Shown here: piece by piece, positions 7,672-14,844 of the stretch | Numbering within the stretch: the stretch's first letter is position 1 | Layout of the letters: each line of letters opens with the position of its first letter | Source: Spirochaetota bacterium | GTDB lineage: Bacteria; Spirochaetota; Spirochaetia; Treponematales; Treponemataceae | DNA length: 26,348 nt | NCBI GenBank assembly: GCA_023393015.1 | Contig: JAEWMY010000027.1 | Span: 1-26,348 of the forward strand | Reading direction: 5' to 3' | The notes under the pieces: generated by a model | Databases searched by the model: none | The model's input: the letters and a program-made list of their open reading frames with translations, nothing else | Told to the model about the DNA's origin: nothing | Made by a program: the position numbers and the translations under genes

Positions 7672-8736
7672 ATGGATATCTTGGGAATCGGGAACGCGAT
7701 ACTCGACATTTTCAGTTTCTCCGAGGAAGAACACGCCCTGCCCCTCGGACTTCATCCCAACAGCTCGATCCATGTCGAGGCCGGCAGGCTCGACGAACTC
7801 CTTCTCATGCTGAAAAACCCGGTGGTCGTCTCGGGAGGTTCCGCGGCGAACGCCCTCAAGGCCGCTTCGGCGATGGGCCTTTCCTGTTCGTTTATCGGCT
7901 GTACCGGTACGGAAGACCGGGAAGAAGACCGCTGGTCGAGGCTTTTTACGGCGGAACTTTCCTCCTTCCGCGTCGAGACCTTCCTCGAGGGACGGAACGC
8001 GCCGAGCGGACGATGCCTCGTGGTGCGGATGCCCGGCGGACTCCGCTCGATCGCCTGCGCGCCGGGAGCCGCCCCGACCCTCAAACCCGAGCAGATACAG
8101 GCCGACATCCTCTCTCGCGCCTCGCTCGTCCTCCTTGACGGTCAGGTTCTCAAGAACGCGGCCGTTACGGATCGCGTTTCGAAGCTCTGTCACGGGTTTA
8201 CGATCCCGCTCGCCGTGGACATCGCCTCGCCGGAGATCGCGCGAAACCGCGCTTCCGCGATAGAGGAACTGCTCGAGCGAAACGAGTGCGTCCTTTTTAT
8301 GGACGACGCGGAGGCCTTCGCCTTCGCCCGCGAATTCGCGGATAGAGTACCGGGTTCGGCGGCGCTCGATCCCGAACGACTCATGCACGCGGTTTTCTCG
8401 CACCTTACCGCCCATAAACGGACCTTTCCCTATATCGTGCGCAAGGAAGGACCGATGGGGGCAAGCGCCTGGCACGCGGGAACGGCCGTCCATCGCGCCG
8501 GAAACGCCGTCGAAAACCCGCTCGACGATACCGGGGCCGGGGACGTGTTCGCGGGGGCCTTTCTCGCGGCCTTCCTTCGCAAGAAGACGCTTGCCGACTC
8601 GCTCGACATCGCCAACTCGGCGGCCCGGGCGAGCCTCTCGGTGCCCGGATCGCGCGTGGACTGGGAGTGGTTCGCCTCGCTCGGCGAGGAACTCGCGCCG
8701 GCGGCCGCGCCCGAGGAAACGGGCGTCGGGGAGTAA
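7672..8736 (+). CDS. PfkB-family (ribokinase/adenosine kinase-like) sugar or nucleoside kinase
   Basis: This 354-residue cytoplasmic kinase carries both PfkB signatures: the N-terminal Gly-rich segment VVSGGSAANALKAASAMG and the C-terminal catalytic motif DDTGAGDVFAGAFLAAFL, in which the second Asp is the expected base. The early phrase DILGIGNAILDIF and the spacing resemble the adenosine-kinase-like branch often annotated only as carbohydrate kinase PfkB. The exact substrate cannot be fixed. AAGGAG precedes the ATG. It follows ackA closely and precedes a strong terminator, so the two probably form a bicistronic operon. The last 15 or so residues are Ala/Glu/Gly-rich and probably disordered. 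Confidence 0.9.
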   Translation: MDILGIGNAILDIFSFSEEEHALPLGLHPNSSIHVEAGRLDELLLMLKNPVVVSGGSAANALKAASAMGLSCSFIGCTGTEDREEDRWSRLFTAELSSFRVETFLEGRNAPSGRCLVVRMPGGLRSIACAPGAAPTLKPEQIQADILSRASLVLLDGQVLKNAAVTDRVSKLCHGFTIPLAVDIASPEIARNRASAIEELLERNECVLFMDDAEAFAFAREFADRVPGSAALDPERLMHAVFSHLTAHKRTFPYIVRKEGPMGASAWHAGTAVHRAGNAVENPLDDTGAGDVFAGAFLAAFLRKKTLADSLDIANSAARASLSVPGSRVDWEWFASLGEELAPAAAPEETGVGE

Positions 8737-8787
8737 TTTTCGTCGGGGATTAACCGGCGTCGGGAACAAGCGGCGGTTACCGCGGCG

Positions 8788-8810
8788 AGCGGGGGGCGCC
8801 CCCGCTTTTT
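8788..8810 (+). terminator. intrinsic terminator of the ackA-pfkB operon
   Basis: A perfect 8-base-pair GC-rich stem (AGCGGGGG pairing with CCCCCGCT, three-base loop GCG) spans 8788-8806. It is followed by a run of T to 8810. This is a textbook Rho-independent terminator. Confidence 0.88.
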
Positions 8811-8824
8811 CGGATAAATTGCCC

Positions 8825-8853
8825 TTTCAAGAAACGCTTCTCGCGGATATAAT
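8825..8853 (+). promoter_or_regulatory. promoter of the signalling operon, apparently leaderless
   Basis: A consensus TATAAT lies at 8848-8853. The best -35 at 17-base spacing is TTTCAA (8825-8830), a weak match. Transcription should start at about 8860, while the ATG of the REC protein is at 8862. No Shine-Dalgarno sequence lies in between or just upstream, so the mRNA should begin at or within two bases of the start codon. Confidence 0.55.
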
Positions 8854-8861
8854 GATACCGT

Positions 8862-10106
8862 ATGAAACAAGTATTGCTAATCGACGAATCCACCGTCTTT
8901 CGCGACTATATACGGAACAAGCTCGATTCCAAGCGGGTCTCGACCGAGATCGGCGTCGGAATGCTCGACAGCCTCTCCAAGATGCGTTCCCTGCTGCCTG
9001 ATCTCGTGATAATCGACTACAACACGAGCAAGGACTTTCTCTTCGACCTGCTCGACGGGAAACGGCAGGACCCGAACGCGAAGGACATCCCGGTCGTCAT
9101 GCTCGAACAGAAGATAGAGCAAAACGACGTCGCGCGGCTCGTCCCGTACGGAATCAGGAAAATCCTTCCGAAGCCCCTGAAAATCGACCAGCTCTTCCAG
9201 GTCATCACCTCGATCCTCCGCGTCGAGTTCGACATCGACACGACGCCCTGTATCCTCGAGGCGCGGGTCAACGACAACATCATCTTCGTCGAGATCGCGC
9301 AGGGGCTCAACCGGGAAAAGATCGACCTCTTGAAGTACCGCATGCGCGAGCTCATCGGGCTCTACAACCTGAGCTTCCCGAAGATACTCGTCATGATGAC
9401 CGACCTCTCGCTTTCGTTCATCGACGGGCCCAATCTCGAGTTGCTCATGGAAAGCCTCCTCGCCGACCAGTCGATACGCAACAAGAACGTGAAGCTCCTC
9501 ACCCTCGACTCCTTCGCGCGGGAGTTTGTCGCCGGCAACCAGAAATACGCGGACGTCCAGGTGGTAACCGACCTTTCGAAGGCGATCGATTCCCTGCTCA
9601 AGGACGTGGGCACCGCGGACGACGCCTCCACAGTCATAAGCGAGCGGATACTCACCGCCGGCTCGGCGGCGAACCTCAACGGAGGAAGCCTCGAGATGCG
9701 GTTCAAGTCGGAGATCGAGTCGCTGCGATCCGTCGCGCGGGACATTCGCATCGCGGTGATCGACGACGACGTCGTGATACGAAACGTGCTGCACAAGACG
9801 TTCCAGACGATCCACGCGCACGTTGACCAGTTCGAGTCGGGCGAGGCCTTTTTCCCGAAGGGTCTTTCGGTTACGTACGACCTCATCTTCCTCGATCTCA
9901 TGATGCCGGGAATGAACGGCTTCGACGTCCTGAAAAAGGTCAAGGAAGCGGAAGTACAGACGCCGATTATCGTCCTCTCGGCGATCAGCCAGCGCGAGGC
10001 GGTTCTGAAGGTGCTGTCTTCGGGAGTGAAGAGTTACATGATCAAGCCGCTGAAACCGGAATTGATCCTGAAAAAATCCATAGAAGTCCTGCAGGCCTCG
10101 CTGTAA
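8862..10106 (+). CDS. response-regulator protein with REC, STAS-like and REC domains
   Basis: This 414-residue soluble protein has two receiver domains around a middle domain. The N-terminal REC (about 1-120) has the acidic pair Asp8-Glu9, a candidate phosphoacceptor Asp52 (LVIIDYN) and a KPLK switch lysine. It lacks the usual Ser/Thr after beta-4 (VVMLEQK), so its switching may be abnormal. The middle part (about 130-245, including ILVMMTDLSLSFIDGPNLELL) looks like an anti-anti-sigma STAS-type fold; this is a moderate structural impression. The C-terminal REC (about 290-414) is complete: VIDDD, Asp345 in IFLDLMMPGMNG, Ser in VLSAIS and KPLKP. It has no DNA-binding domain, so output is probably by protein contact. 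Four bases separate it from the hybrid kinase, so it is the likely partner of that kinase. Confidence 0.85.
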   Translation: MKQVLLIDESTVFRDYIRNKLDSKRVSTEIGVGMLDSLSKMRSLLPDLVIIDYNTSKDFLFDLLDGKRQDPNAKDIPVVMLEQKIEQNDVARLVPYGIRKILPKPLKIDQLFQVITSILRVEFDIDTTPCILEARVNDNIIFVEIAQGLNREKIDLLKYRMRELIGLYNLSFPKILVMMTDLSLSFIDGPNLELLMESLLADQSIRNKNVKLLTLDSFAREFVAGNQKYADVQVVTDLSKAIDSLLKDVGTADDASTVISERILTAGSAANLNGGSLEMRFKSEIESLRSVARDIRIAVIDDDVVIRNVLHKTFQTIHAHVDQFESGEAFFPKGLSVTYDLIFLDLMMPGMNGFDVLKKVKEAEVQTPIIVLSAISQREAVLKVLSSGVKSYMIKPLKPELILKKSIEVLQASL

Positions 10107-10110
10107 CGCC

Positions 10111-12546
10111 ATGACGGACAACCGCGCGATCGGCGACTATGTGATGAACTCGCCCATCCCCTGCCTCGTGTTCGAAGCGGACGGAATGGTCGTCCGGTGG
10201 AACGGGGCCGCGGGAAGCCTGTTTCCGCGCCTGGCGGAAGCGAGCCCGGATTCCATAGGCGATCTCGTTCTCGACAACGCGGACGAGGGAGAACGCATTC
10301 GCTTCGGCTATCTTCTCTCGAGTGAGGCGCCGTTCTTCTCGTTCGACTTCGCCATGTCCGCGGAACCGGACGGCGAAACATGGTCGCGGCTCAACGTGGC
10401 GCGGCAGGCCGACGGCAAGTACCTCGCCCTCGTCGAGGACATAACCCCGCAGCGGCTCAAGGAAACCCATCTCGTACAGGCTAAGGAAAACGCGGAAAAG
10501 GCGAGCGTCACCAGGAGCCAGTTTTTGGCGAACATCAGCCACGAAATCAGGACGCCGATACAGACGATCATAGGCATGATGGAACTCCTTTCCGACACGA
10601 AGCTCGACGAGGAGCAGACGGAATACGCGCGCCAGGTGCGCTTCAGCGCCGATGTCCTGCTCACGCTCATAAACGACATCCTCGACTTTTCGAAGGGCGA
10701 GGCGGGACAGCTCAAGATCGAGAACATCGAGTACGACTGCTCATTCGTCATCGAACGGACGATCGACCTCGTTTCGATGGAAGCGCACAAGAAGGGTCTC
10801 GAGCTCATCATCGACATAGATCCCGAACTGCCCTCGCTCATCATCGGCGATCCGGGACGACTACAGCAGATCATCCTCAACCTCGTCAAGAACGCGGTGA
10901 AATTCACCAACGTCGGGCACATTCTCGTGCGCGCCGTCCCGATCATCAAGGACGACGAGCGCTCGTTCGCGCTTTCCCTGAACCGATTCATCCACTTCGA
11001 GATAGAGGACACGGGAATCGGCATCGACCCGAAGGCACAGCAAGGCCTGTTCAAGGAGTTCTTTCAGGCGGATTCCTCGACGACGAGAAAGTACGGCGGC
11101 TCGGGGCTCGGGCTCGCGATTTGCCGCAACATCGTCGACCTCATGGGCGGGGATATCGGGGTCGGAAGCAACACCCCGAGGGGAGCCGTATTCTGGTTTG
11201 ACCTTCCCCTTATTCCTGCGGCCCGTCAAAACAGCCCGCCGTCCGTGGAACTGCCCGTTTCGACGCGATTCCTCCTCGTGGACGACAACTCGCGCGCGCT
11301 CGCCGTGCTCGTAAGGATCCTCTCGACGCTCGGCTACCGCAACGTGCGTCTGAGCGAATCGGGCGCGGAGGCGCTGCGGACGCTGCACGAGTCCCGCGCG
11401 GCGGGCGAGCCGATCGACATCGTCTTCATCGACATGGTCATGCCCGAAATGGACGGATGGCGGCTCGCGGCCGAGATCAACAAGGACAGGGAAATCAACC
11501 AGGCGCAGCTGTACCTCATGGTACCGGAGGGAAGTTTCGGCGCCGAAGCCAAGATGAAACTTCTCGAATGGTTCAACGGGTATCTCTACAAGCCGATAAA
11601 GCGGCGCCTGCTCGCCGACCTCCTCAAGGACCACTATCAGTCGTCGATAGACCTCGAGGTCGTCGAGGAACTCGTGCCGATAGACGACGACGCCCCCGAA
11701 CCCGACGGGGCGGAGATCGCCTTCGTCGAGACGGCGCGTTCCGTCGAGGTTATCGAGTCGACAGGCGGGAAAGAACCGAAAGAAGACAAGGAAGGGACAG
11801 AAGAGGTCCGGCCGGCGGAAGGAAAGACCATCCTCGTCGCGGAGGACCATCCCGTGAACCGCAAGCTCCTTACAATCGTCCTCGAAAAGGCCGGCGCCGT
11901 CGTGCTCGCGGCCGCGGACGGACAGGAGGCGATCGAGCTCGCCGGGCGTCACGCGATCGACATGGTATTCATGGACATACAGATGCCGCGCAAGAACGGC
12001 TACGAGGCCGCGCAGTGGATGCGCGAAAACGGCATATCCTGCCCCATAATCGCCTGTACCGCGAGCGCGCAGGAAAACGAGCGCGAGCAGTGCCTCTCCG
12101 TCGGAATGACGGACATCCTGCCGAAGCCGTTCAAGAAAACGGACGTCCTCGCGGCGCTGGCGGCCTGGCTCGGCTCCCCGGACGAGGACGGCGAACGCGA
12201 GTCGGCCGCGGTGTTCAACTACGACGAGCTGCTCGACATAATGGGCGGCGACGCGGACGCGACGAGGACGCTCGTCGGCGAGTACCTCGACCAGACGACA
12301 TCGCACGTGGCGATACTCGAAGAGGACATCGGCAAGGGAGACGCCGTCTCGGCCGCAAGGACGGCCCACCTCATAAAGGGAAGCTCGCTCAACGTAACCG
12401 CCGGGAAACTCGCGCAGGCCGCCCGCAACGTGGAGATCGCCGCGGCGGAGAGCGAGGCGCCGAGACTGCTTTCCTCGCTCGAGGACCTCAAGCGGGAGTA
12501 CGCGCGTCTTTCCGACGCGCTTTCCCGCGGCGGATACGCGACATAA
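10111..12546 (+). CDS. soluble hybrid histidine kinase (PAS-HisKA-HATPase-REC-REC-HPt)
   Basis: This 811-residue kinase carries a full phosphorelay in one chain. A PAS-like sensor domain (about 1-115) is followed by HisKA with His144 in FLANISHEIRTP. The HATPase domain shows N (LVKNAVKFTN), G1 (DTGIGI) and G2 (GGSGLGLAI) boxes. A first REC has VDDN and Asp441 (IDMVMPEMDG), a second REC has AEDH and Asp622 (MDIQMPRKNG), and the C-terminal HPt domain has His753 in AHLIKGSS. A Glu/Lys-rich linker separates the two REC domains. No transmembrane segment is present, so it senses an internal signal or works in a complex. It follows the REC-STAS-REC gene by four bases, and the PHP gene follows it. 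The overall order resembles BarA/ArcB-type tripartite kinases without the membrane part. Confidence 0.95.
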   Translation: MTDNRAIGDYVMNSPIPCLVFEADGMVVRWNGAAGSLFPRLAEASPDSIGDLVLDNADEGERIRFGYLLSSEAPFFSFDFAMSAEPDGETWSRLNVARQADGKYLALVEDITPQRLKETHLVQAKENAEKASVTRSQFLANISHEIRTPIQTIIGMMELLSDTKLDEEQTEYARQVRFSADVLLTLINDILDFSKGEAGQLKIENIEYDCSFVIERTIDLVSMEAHKKGLELIIDIDPELPSLIIGDPGRLQQIILNLVKNAVKFTNVGHILVRAVPIIKDDERSFALSLNRFIHFEIEDTGIGIDPKAQQGLFKEFFQADSSTTRKYGGSGLGLAICRNIVDLMGGDIGVGSNTPRGAVFWFDLPLIPAARQNSPPSVELPVSTRFLLVDDNSRALAVLVRILSTLGYRNVRLSESGAEALRTLHESRAAGEPIDIVFIDMVMPEMDGWRLAAEINKDREINQAQLYLMVPEGSFGAEAKMKLLEWFNGYLYKPIKRRLLADLLKDHYQSSIDLEVVEELVPIDDDAPEPDGAEIAFVETARSVEVIESTGGKEPKEDKEGTEEVRPAEGKTILVAEDHPVNRKLLTIVLEKAGAVVLAAADGQEAIELAGRHAIDMVFMDIQMPRKNGYEAAQWMRENGISCPIIACTASAQENEREQCLSVGMTDILPKPFKKTDVLAALAAWLGSPDEDGERESAAVFNYDELLDIMGGDADATRTLVGEYLDQTTSHVAILEEDIGKGDAVSAARTAHLIKGSSLNVTAGKLAQAARNVEIAAAESEAPRLLSSLEDLKREYARLSDALSRGGYAT

Positions 12547-12571
12547 AGACACCCCACACAAGGATACGACG

Positions 12572-13426
12572 ATGAACAGCAAGGCAAGCTACCACGTTCA
12601 CACCTCGTTTTGCGACGGGAAAAACAGCCCGGAGGAGATGACGCTCGCCGCGATCGACGCGGGGATGACGGCCATCGCCCTGACCGCGCACGCGGCCTGG
12701 CCCTTCGCGACGGAATGGCATCTGCCGCCCGCGCGGTACGACGAATACCTCGCGGAGGCGAGGCGCGTCAAGGCCGCGTACTCGGGCCGGATCGAGGTAT
12801 GGTGCGGCTTCGAGGCGGATTATCTCGCGGGGCTCACGGCCCCCGACCCTTCGACGTACGGACGGTTCAAGCCCGAGTTTCTCGTCGGTTCGGTGCACTA
12901 CGTCACCGAGGGCTCGCGCGACGTCTCGGGTTCTCCCTGGTCGATCGACGCTCCGACGGCGGAGGTCGCCGACGGAATCGAGCGCTGTTACGGCGGTAAC
13001 GCGAAGCGCGCGGTCGGCGCGTATTGGTCCACCGTTCGGGAGATGGTCTCGTCATGTTCCTTTGACGCGCTCGGCCACCTGGACGTGCTTCGAAAGCGGA
13101 ACGGCGAGCTTTCGTTTTTCGACGAGGAATCCCGCTGGTACAAGGGAGAACTCCGCGAAACGGTACGCGCGATAGCGCGGGCGGGCGTGACGGTCGAGAT
13201 CAACACGGGGGGAATCGCGCGCAAGGCGCTCGACGACGTGTATCCGTCGGCGTATCTTCTCGGCCTCCTTTCGCGCGCGGACGTGCCGATAACGGTCTCA
13301 TCGGACGCGCACGCGGCCGGAGACATCGCCTGCGCATACGACCGCGCATATCGCGCGGCGCGCGAGGCGGGGTACGGAAGCCTGTCGTTCTTTACGGGAA
13401 CGGGATGGAGGCAGGAGAAGCTCTAG
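12572..13426 (+). CDS. PHP-family phosphoesterase, histidinol-phosphatase (HisJ/HisK)-like
   Basis: This 284-residue metal-dependent phosphoesterase has the PHP metal-site motifs in order: HVHTSFCDG (His8, His10, Asp15), TAHAAWP, EADY, SVHY, GHLDVLRK and SSDAHAAGD. The length and these motifs fit the polymerase-and-histidinol-phosphatase family, in which the HisJ type converts histidinol phosphate to histidinol. AAGGA precedes the ATG and it lies 25 bases after the histidine kinase gene, so it is probably co-transcribed with the phosphorelay. No other histidine-biosynthesis gene is nearby. The specific substrate is therefore open: histidinol phosphate by homology, something else by context. 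Confidence 0.88.
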   Translation: MNSKASYHVHTSFCDGKNSPEEMTLAAIDAGMTAIALTAHAAWPFATEWHLPPARYDEYLAEARRVKAAYSGRIEVWCGFEADYLAGLTAPDPSTYGRFKPEFLVGSVHYVTEGSRDVSGSPWSIDAPTAEVADGIERCYGGNAKRAVGAYWSTVREMVSSCSFDALGHLDVLRKRNGELSFFDEESRWYKGELRETVRAIARAGVTVEINTGGIARKALDDVYPSAYLLGLLSRADVPITVSSDAHAAGDIACAYDRAYRAAREAGYGSLSFFTGTGWRQEKL

Positions 13427-13436
13427 CCCCGCGCGA

Positions 13437-13500
13437 GCCGCTCGCCTAACGCGCCGCTCGCCTAACGCGCCGCTCGCGTAGCTCGCCGCTCGCGTAGCGC
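13437..13500 (+). repeat. four tandem 16-base repeats
   Basis: Four head-to-tail 16-base units begin at 13437, 13453, 13469 and 13485. The first two read GCCGCTCGCCTAACGC; the last two read GCCGCTCGCGTAGCTC and GCCGCTCGCGTAGCGC. They fill most of the gap between the converging PHP and DksA-like genes. There is no T-run, so it is not an obvious terminator. Confidence 0.85.
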
Positions 13501-13531
13501 GCGAAATGCCTCCTCCCGGCCGGGGGTGGGG

Positions 13532-13888
13532 TTATCGGTTGCGCCGTTCGTCGGCGCTCTGACATTCGATGCACATCAAGGCGTACGGTATCGCGTGAAG
13601 TCGCTCTTTGGGAATTTTCTTTCCGCACTTCATGCACATCCCGTACTTTCCCTGCTCGATTCGGGTAAGCGCGGAATCTATCAGGCGCAGCCGCTTCATG
13701 TCCTTCGACCCGATCGTCTCCAGCATCTTCCGGTCCATGTCATCCGAGGCTATATCGGCAAAATCCTTGGGATCGAGTCCTTCTACAATCGCGCGGAAGT
13801 CTTCGTTGTTGGATATAAGCGTGTCGATGATTTCCTTTTTGAGATCATACAACGACTTCTTAATCCGTTCGACGAAATCTTTTTCCAT
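13532..13888 (-). CDS. dksA: DksA/TraR-family C4 zinc-finger protein
   Basis: This 118-residue protein is DksA-like: such proteins enter the secondary channel of RNA polymerase and, with ppGpp, retune rRNA and amino-acid promoters. The coiled-coil tip motif DPKDFA (Asp39, Asp42, Ala44) matches the D-x-x-D-x-A pattern essential in E. coli DksA. The zinc finger has four cysteines (Cys85, Cys88, Cys106, Cys109) around KKIPKERLHAIPYA. It is shorter than E. coli DksA (151 residues), mainly at the N-terminus. The frame extends to 13957, but the ATG at 13888 is preceded by CTGGAG and the upstream part holds the promoter, so I used 13888. It diverges from infA. Confidence 0.9.
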   Translation of the reverse strand: MEKDFVERIKKSLYDLKKEIIDTLISNNEDFRAIVEGLDPKDFADIASDDMDRKMLETIGSKDMKRLRLIDSALTRIEQGKYGMCMKCGKKIPKERLHAIPYALMCIECQSADERRNR

Positions 13889-13901
13889 ACAGACGCTCCA
13901 G

Positions 13902-13930
13902 TTGACAAATATGGTGATAGACCCTAGAAT
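13902..13930 (+). promoter_or_regulatory. infA promoter
   Basis: TTGACA at 13902-13907 and TAGAAT at 13925-13930 are separated by exactly 17 bases. Transcription would start near 13937, giving a leader of about 59 AT-rich bases before the GTG start. The -10 overlaps the -10 of the opposite-strand promoter by two bases. Confidence 0.8.
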
Positions 13931-13957
13931 TATACGAACGAAATACGCAAAAATCAA
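13929..13957 (-). promoter_or_regulatory. promoter of the DksA-like gene
   Basis: On the minus strand TTGATT (13957-13952) and a perfect TATAAT (13934-13929) are 17 bases apart. Transcription would start near 13922, with a leader of about 34 bases containing CTGGAG. Confidence 0.78.
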
Positions 13958-13995
13958 ACTATTTCTGCGCGTTTCGCATCATTTTTGGAGGAATT

Positions 13996-14214
13996 GTGGC
14001 GAAAGAAGAGGCTATCGAGGTTGAGGGTATCGTGAAGGAATCGCTTCCGAACACGATGTTTCGGGTTGAATTGCAAAACGGACACGTTATTCTCGCGCAC
14101 CTTTCCGGCAAGATGCGAAAGCACTATATCAGGATAGTTCCCGGCGACAAAGTAAAAGCCGCCCTTTCACCGTACGATCTCAACCGCGGACGAATCATCT
14201 ACCGAGAAAAATAA
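13996..14214 (+). CDS. infA: translation initiation factor IF-1
   Basis: IF-1 binds the 30S A site during initiation. The 72-residue length is exactly typical, and the sequence AKEEAIEVEGIVKESLPNTMF followed by FRVELQNGHVILAHLSGKMRKHYIRI and the terminal DLNRGRIIYR is the canonical S1/OB-fold IF-1 pattern. It starts with GTG at 13996, preceded by GGAGGA at 13987-13992, a very strong ribosome-binding site. The stop lies four bases from the end of the convergent J-protein gene. The order DksA-like, infA, DnaJ-like is one I associate with treponemes. Confidence 0.97.
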   Translation: MAKEEAIEVEGIVKESLPNTMFRVELQNGHVILAHLSGKMRKHYIRIVPGDKVKAALSPYDLNRGRIIYREK

Positions 14215-14218
14215 GTCC

Positions 14219-14761
14219 TTACTTGCGTAGCCTGAAGAGCAGGGATATCGCCTTGAGCGAGTTTAAAAAACCCCTCGCTATCGCGGTTACGCACAGAAGA
14301 ATCCCGAATATCCCGAACACGTACGATACCCTGAACAGAGCGAGCCCGGCTACGAGCACGAGCACGTTTTTCAGGAGCGCCTCGGCCGCCTCCCGTCTCG
14401 TCACGGGCTCCTCTCCGCGGCCCTTCCACTGACCCGACCCGCCGAACGGCCCGTAATACGTCCAGGCATATCGCCCGAACTGGCCATCCTCGCCGAACGG
14501 CGACTGTCCGCCGAACGGCGACTGGCCCTCGAAGGGAGAACGCCCGTCACCAGCCTCACCTCCAAGGTCATATCTCGACTTTTTGACGGGGTCTCCGAGA
14601 ACCGCGTACGCCTCGCTGATCCTCTTGAACCGTTCCTCGGCGGACGCCTCGCCAGAATTCCTGTCGGGATGGTATTTGAACGCGAGATCGCGATAGGCCT
14701 TCTTTATCTCTTCCTGAGTCGCGGTGCGCGGCACGTTCAGCGTCTCATAGTAGTCGTGCAT
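14219..14761 (-). CDS. membrane-anchored J-domain (DnaJ-like) protein
   Basis: This 180-residue protein begins with a complete J domain (about residues 3-68) carrying the essential HPD motif at 31-33 (FKYHPDRN), which stimulates DnaK ATPase. A Gly/Phe/Pro-rich linker with an imperfect hexapeptide repeat (SPFEGQ, SPFGGQ, SPFGED) follows. One or two hydrophobic segments (about 130-167, LLKNVLVLVAGLALFRVSYVFGIFGILL) then make it a membrane protein. It has no zinc finger or C-terminal substrate-binding domain, so it is a type III J-protein rather than classical DnaJ, and may recruit DnaK to the membrane. GGGGAG lies 11 bases before the ATG. Confidence 0.88.
   Translation of the reverse strand: MHDYYETLNVPRTATQEEIKKAYRDLAFKYHPDRNSGEASAEERFKRISEAYAVLGDPVKKSRYDLGGEAGDGRSPFEGQSPFGGQSPFGEDGQFGRYAWTYYGPFGGSGQWKGRGEEPVTRREAAEALLKNVLVLVAGLALFRVSYVFGIFGILLCVTAIARGFLNSLKAISLLFRLRK
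14492..14527 (-). repeat. two 18-base tandem repeats in the J-protein linker
   Basis: Two nearly identical 18-base units (starting GCCGAACGGCGACTG on the plus strand at 14492 and 14510) encode the repeated Ser-Pro-Phe-Gly-Gly-Gln-type linker. A third, degenerate unit follows at 14528. Confidence 0.75.
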
Positions 14762-14844
14762 CTTACGATAAACTCCCCTCGATACCTGTTACGTTAAAAG
14801 TACCGAAATCCGCGTTCCGTTACAAGAAGCGCCGAGTGATTTCC

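Noticed and set aside
6363..7709. 448-residue antisense open frame covering nearly all of acetate kinase
   Set aside because: It mirrors ackA in a high-GC region, where antisense frames stay open by codon bias. The translation is Arg/Asp/Val/Gly-rich with no family features, and ackA itself is certain.
8877..10121. 414-residue antisense open frame over the REC-STAS-REC gene
   Set aside because: It is a codon-bias shadow. The composition (Asp/Glu/Arg/Val-rich) is that of a complement reading, and the sense strand has clear REC motifs.
10861..12582. 573-residue antisense open frame over the hybrid kinase
   Set aside because: It has the same shadow effect, with no start signals and no recognisable domain.
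13501..13531. CCCGGCCGGG palindrome as a terminator between the PHP and DksA-like genes
   Set aside because: The stem has essentially no loop and no T-run on either strand.
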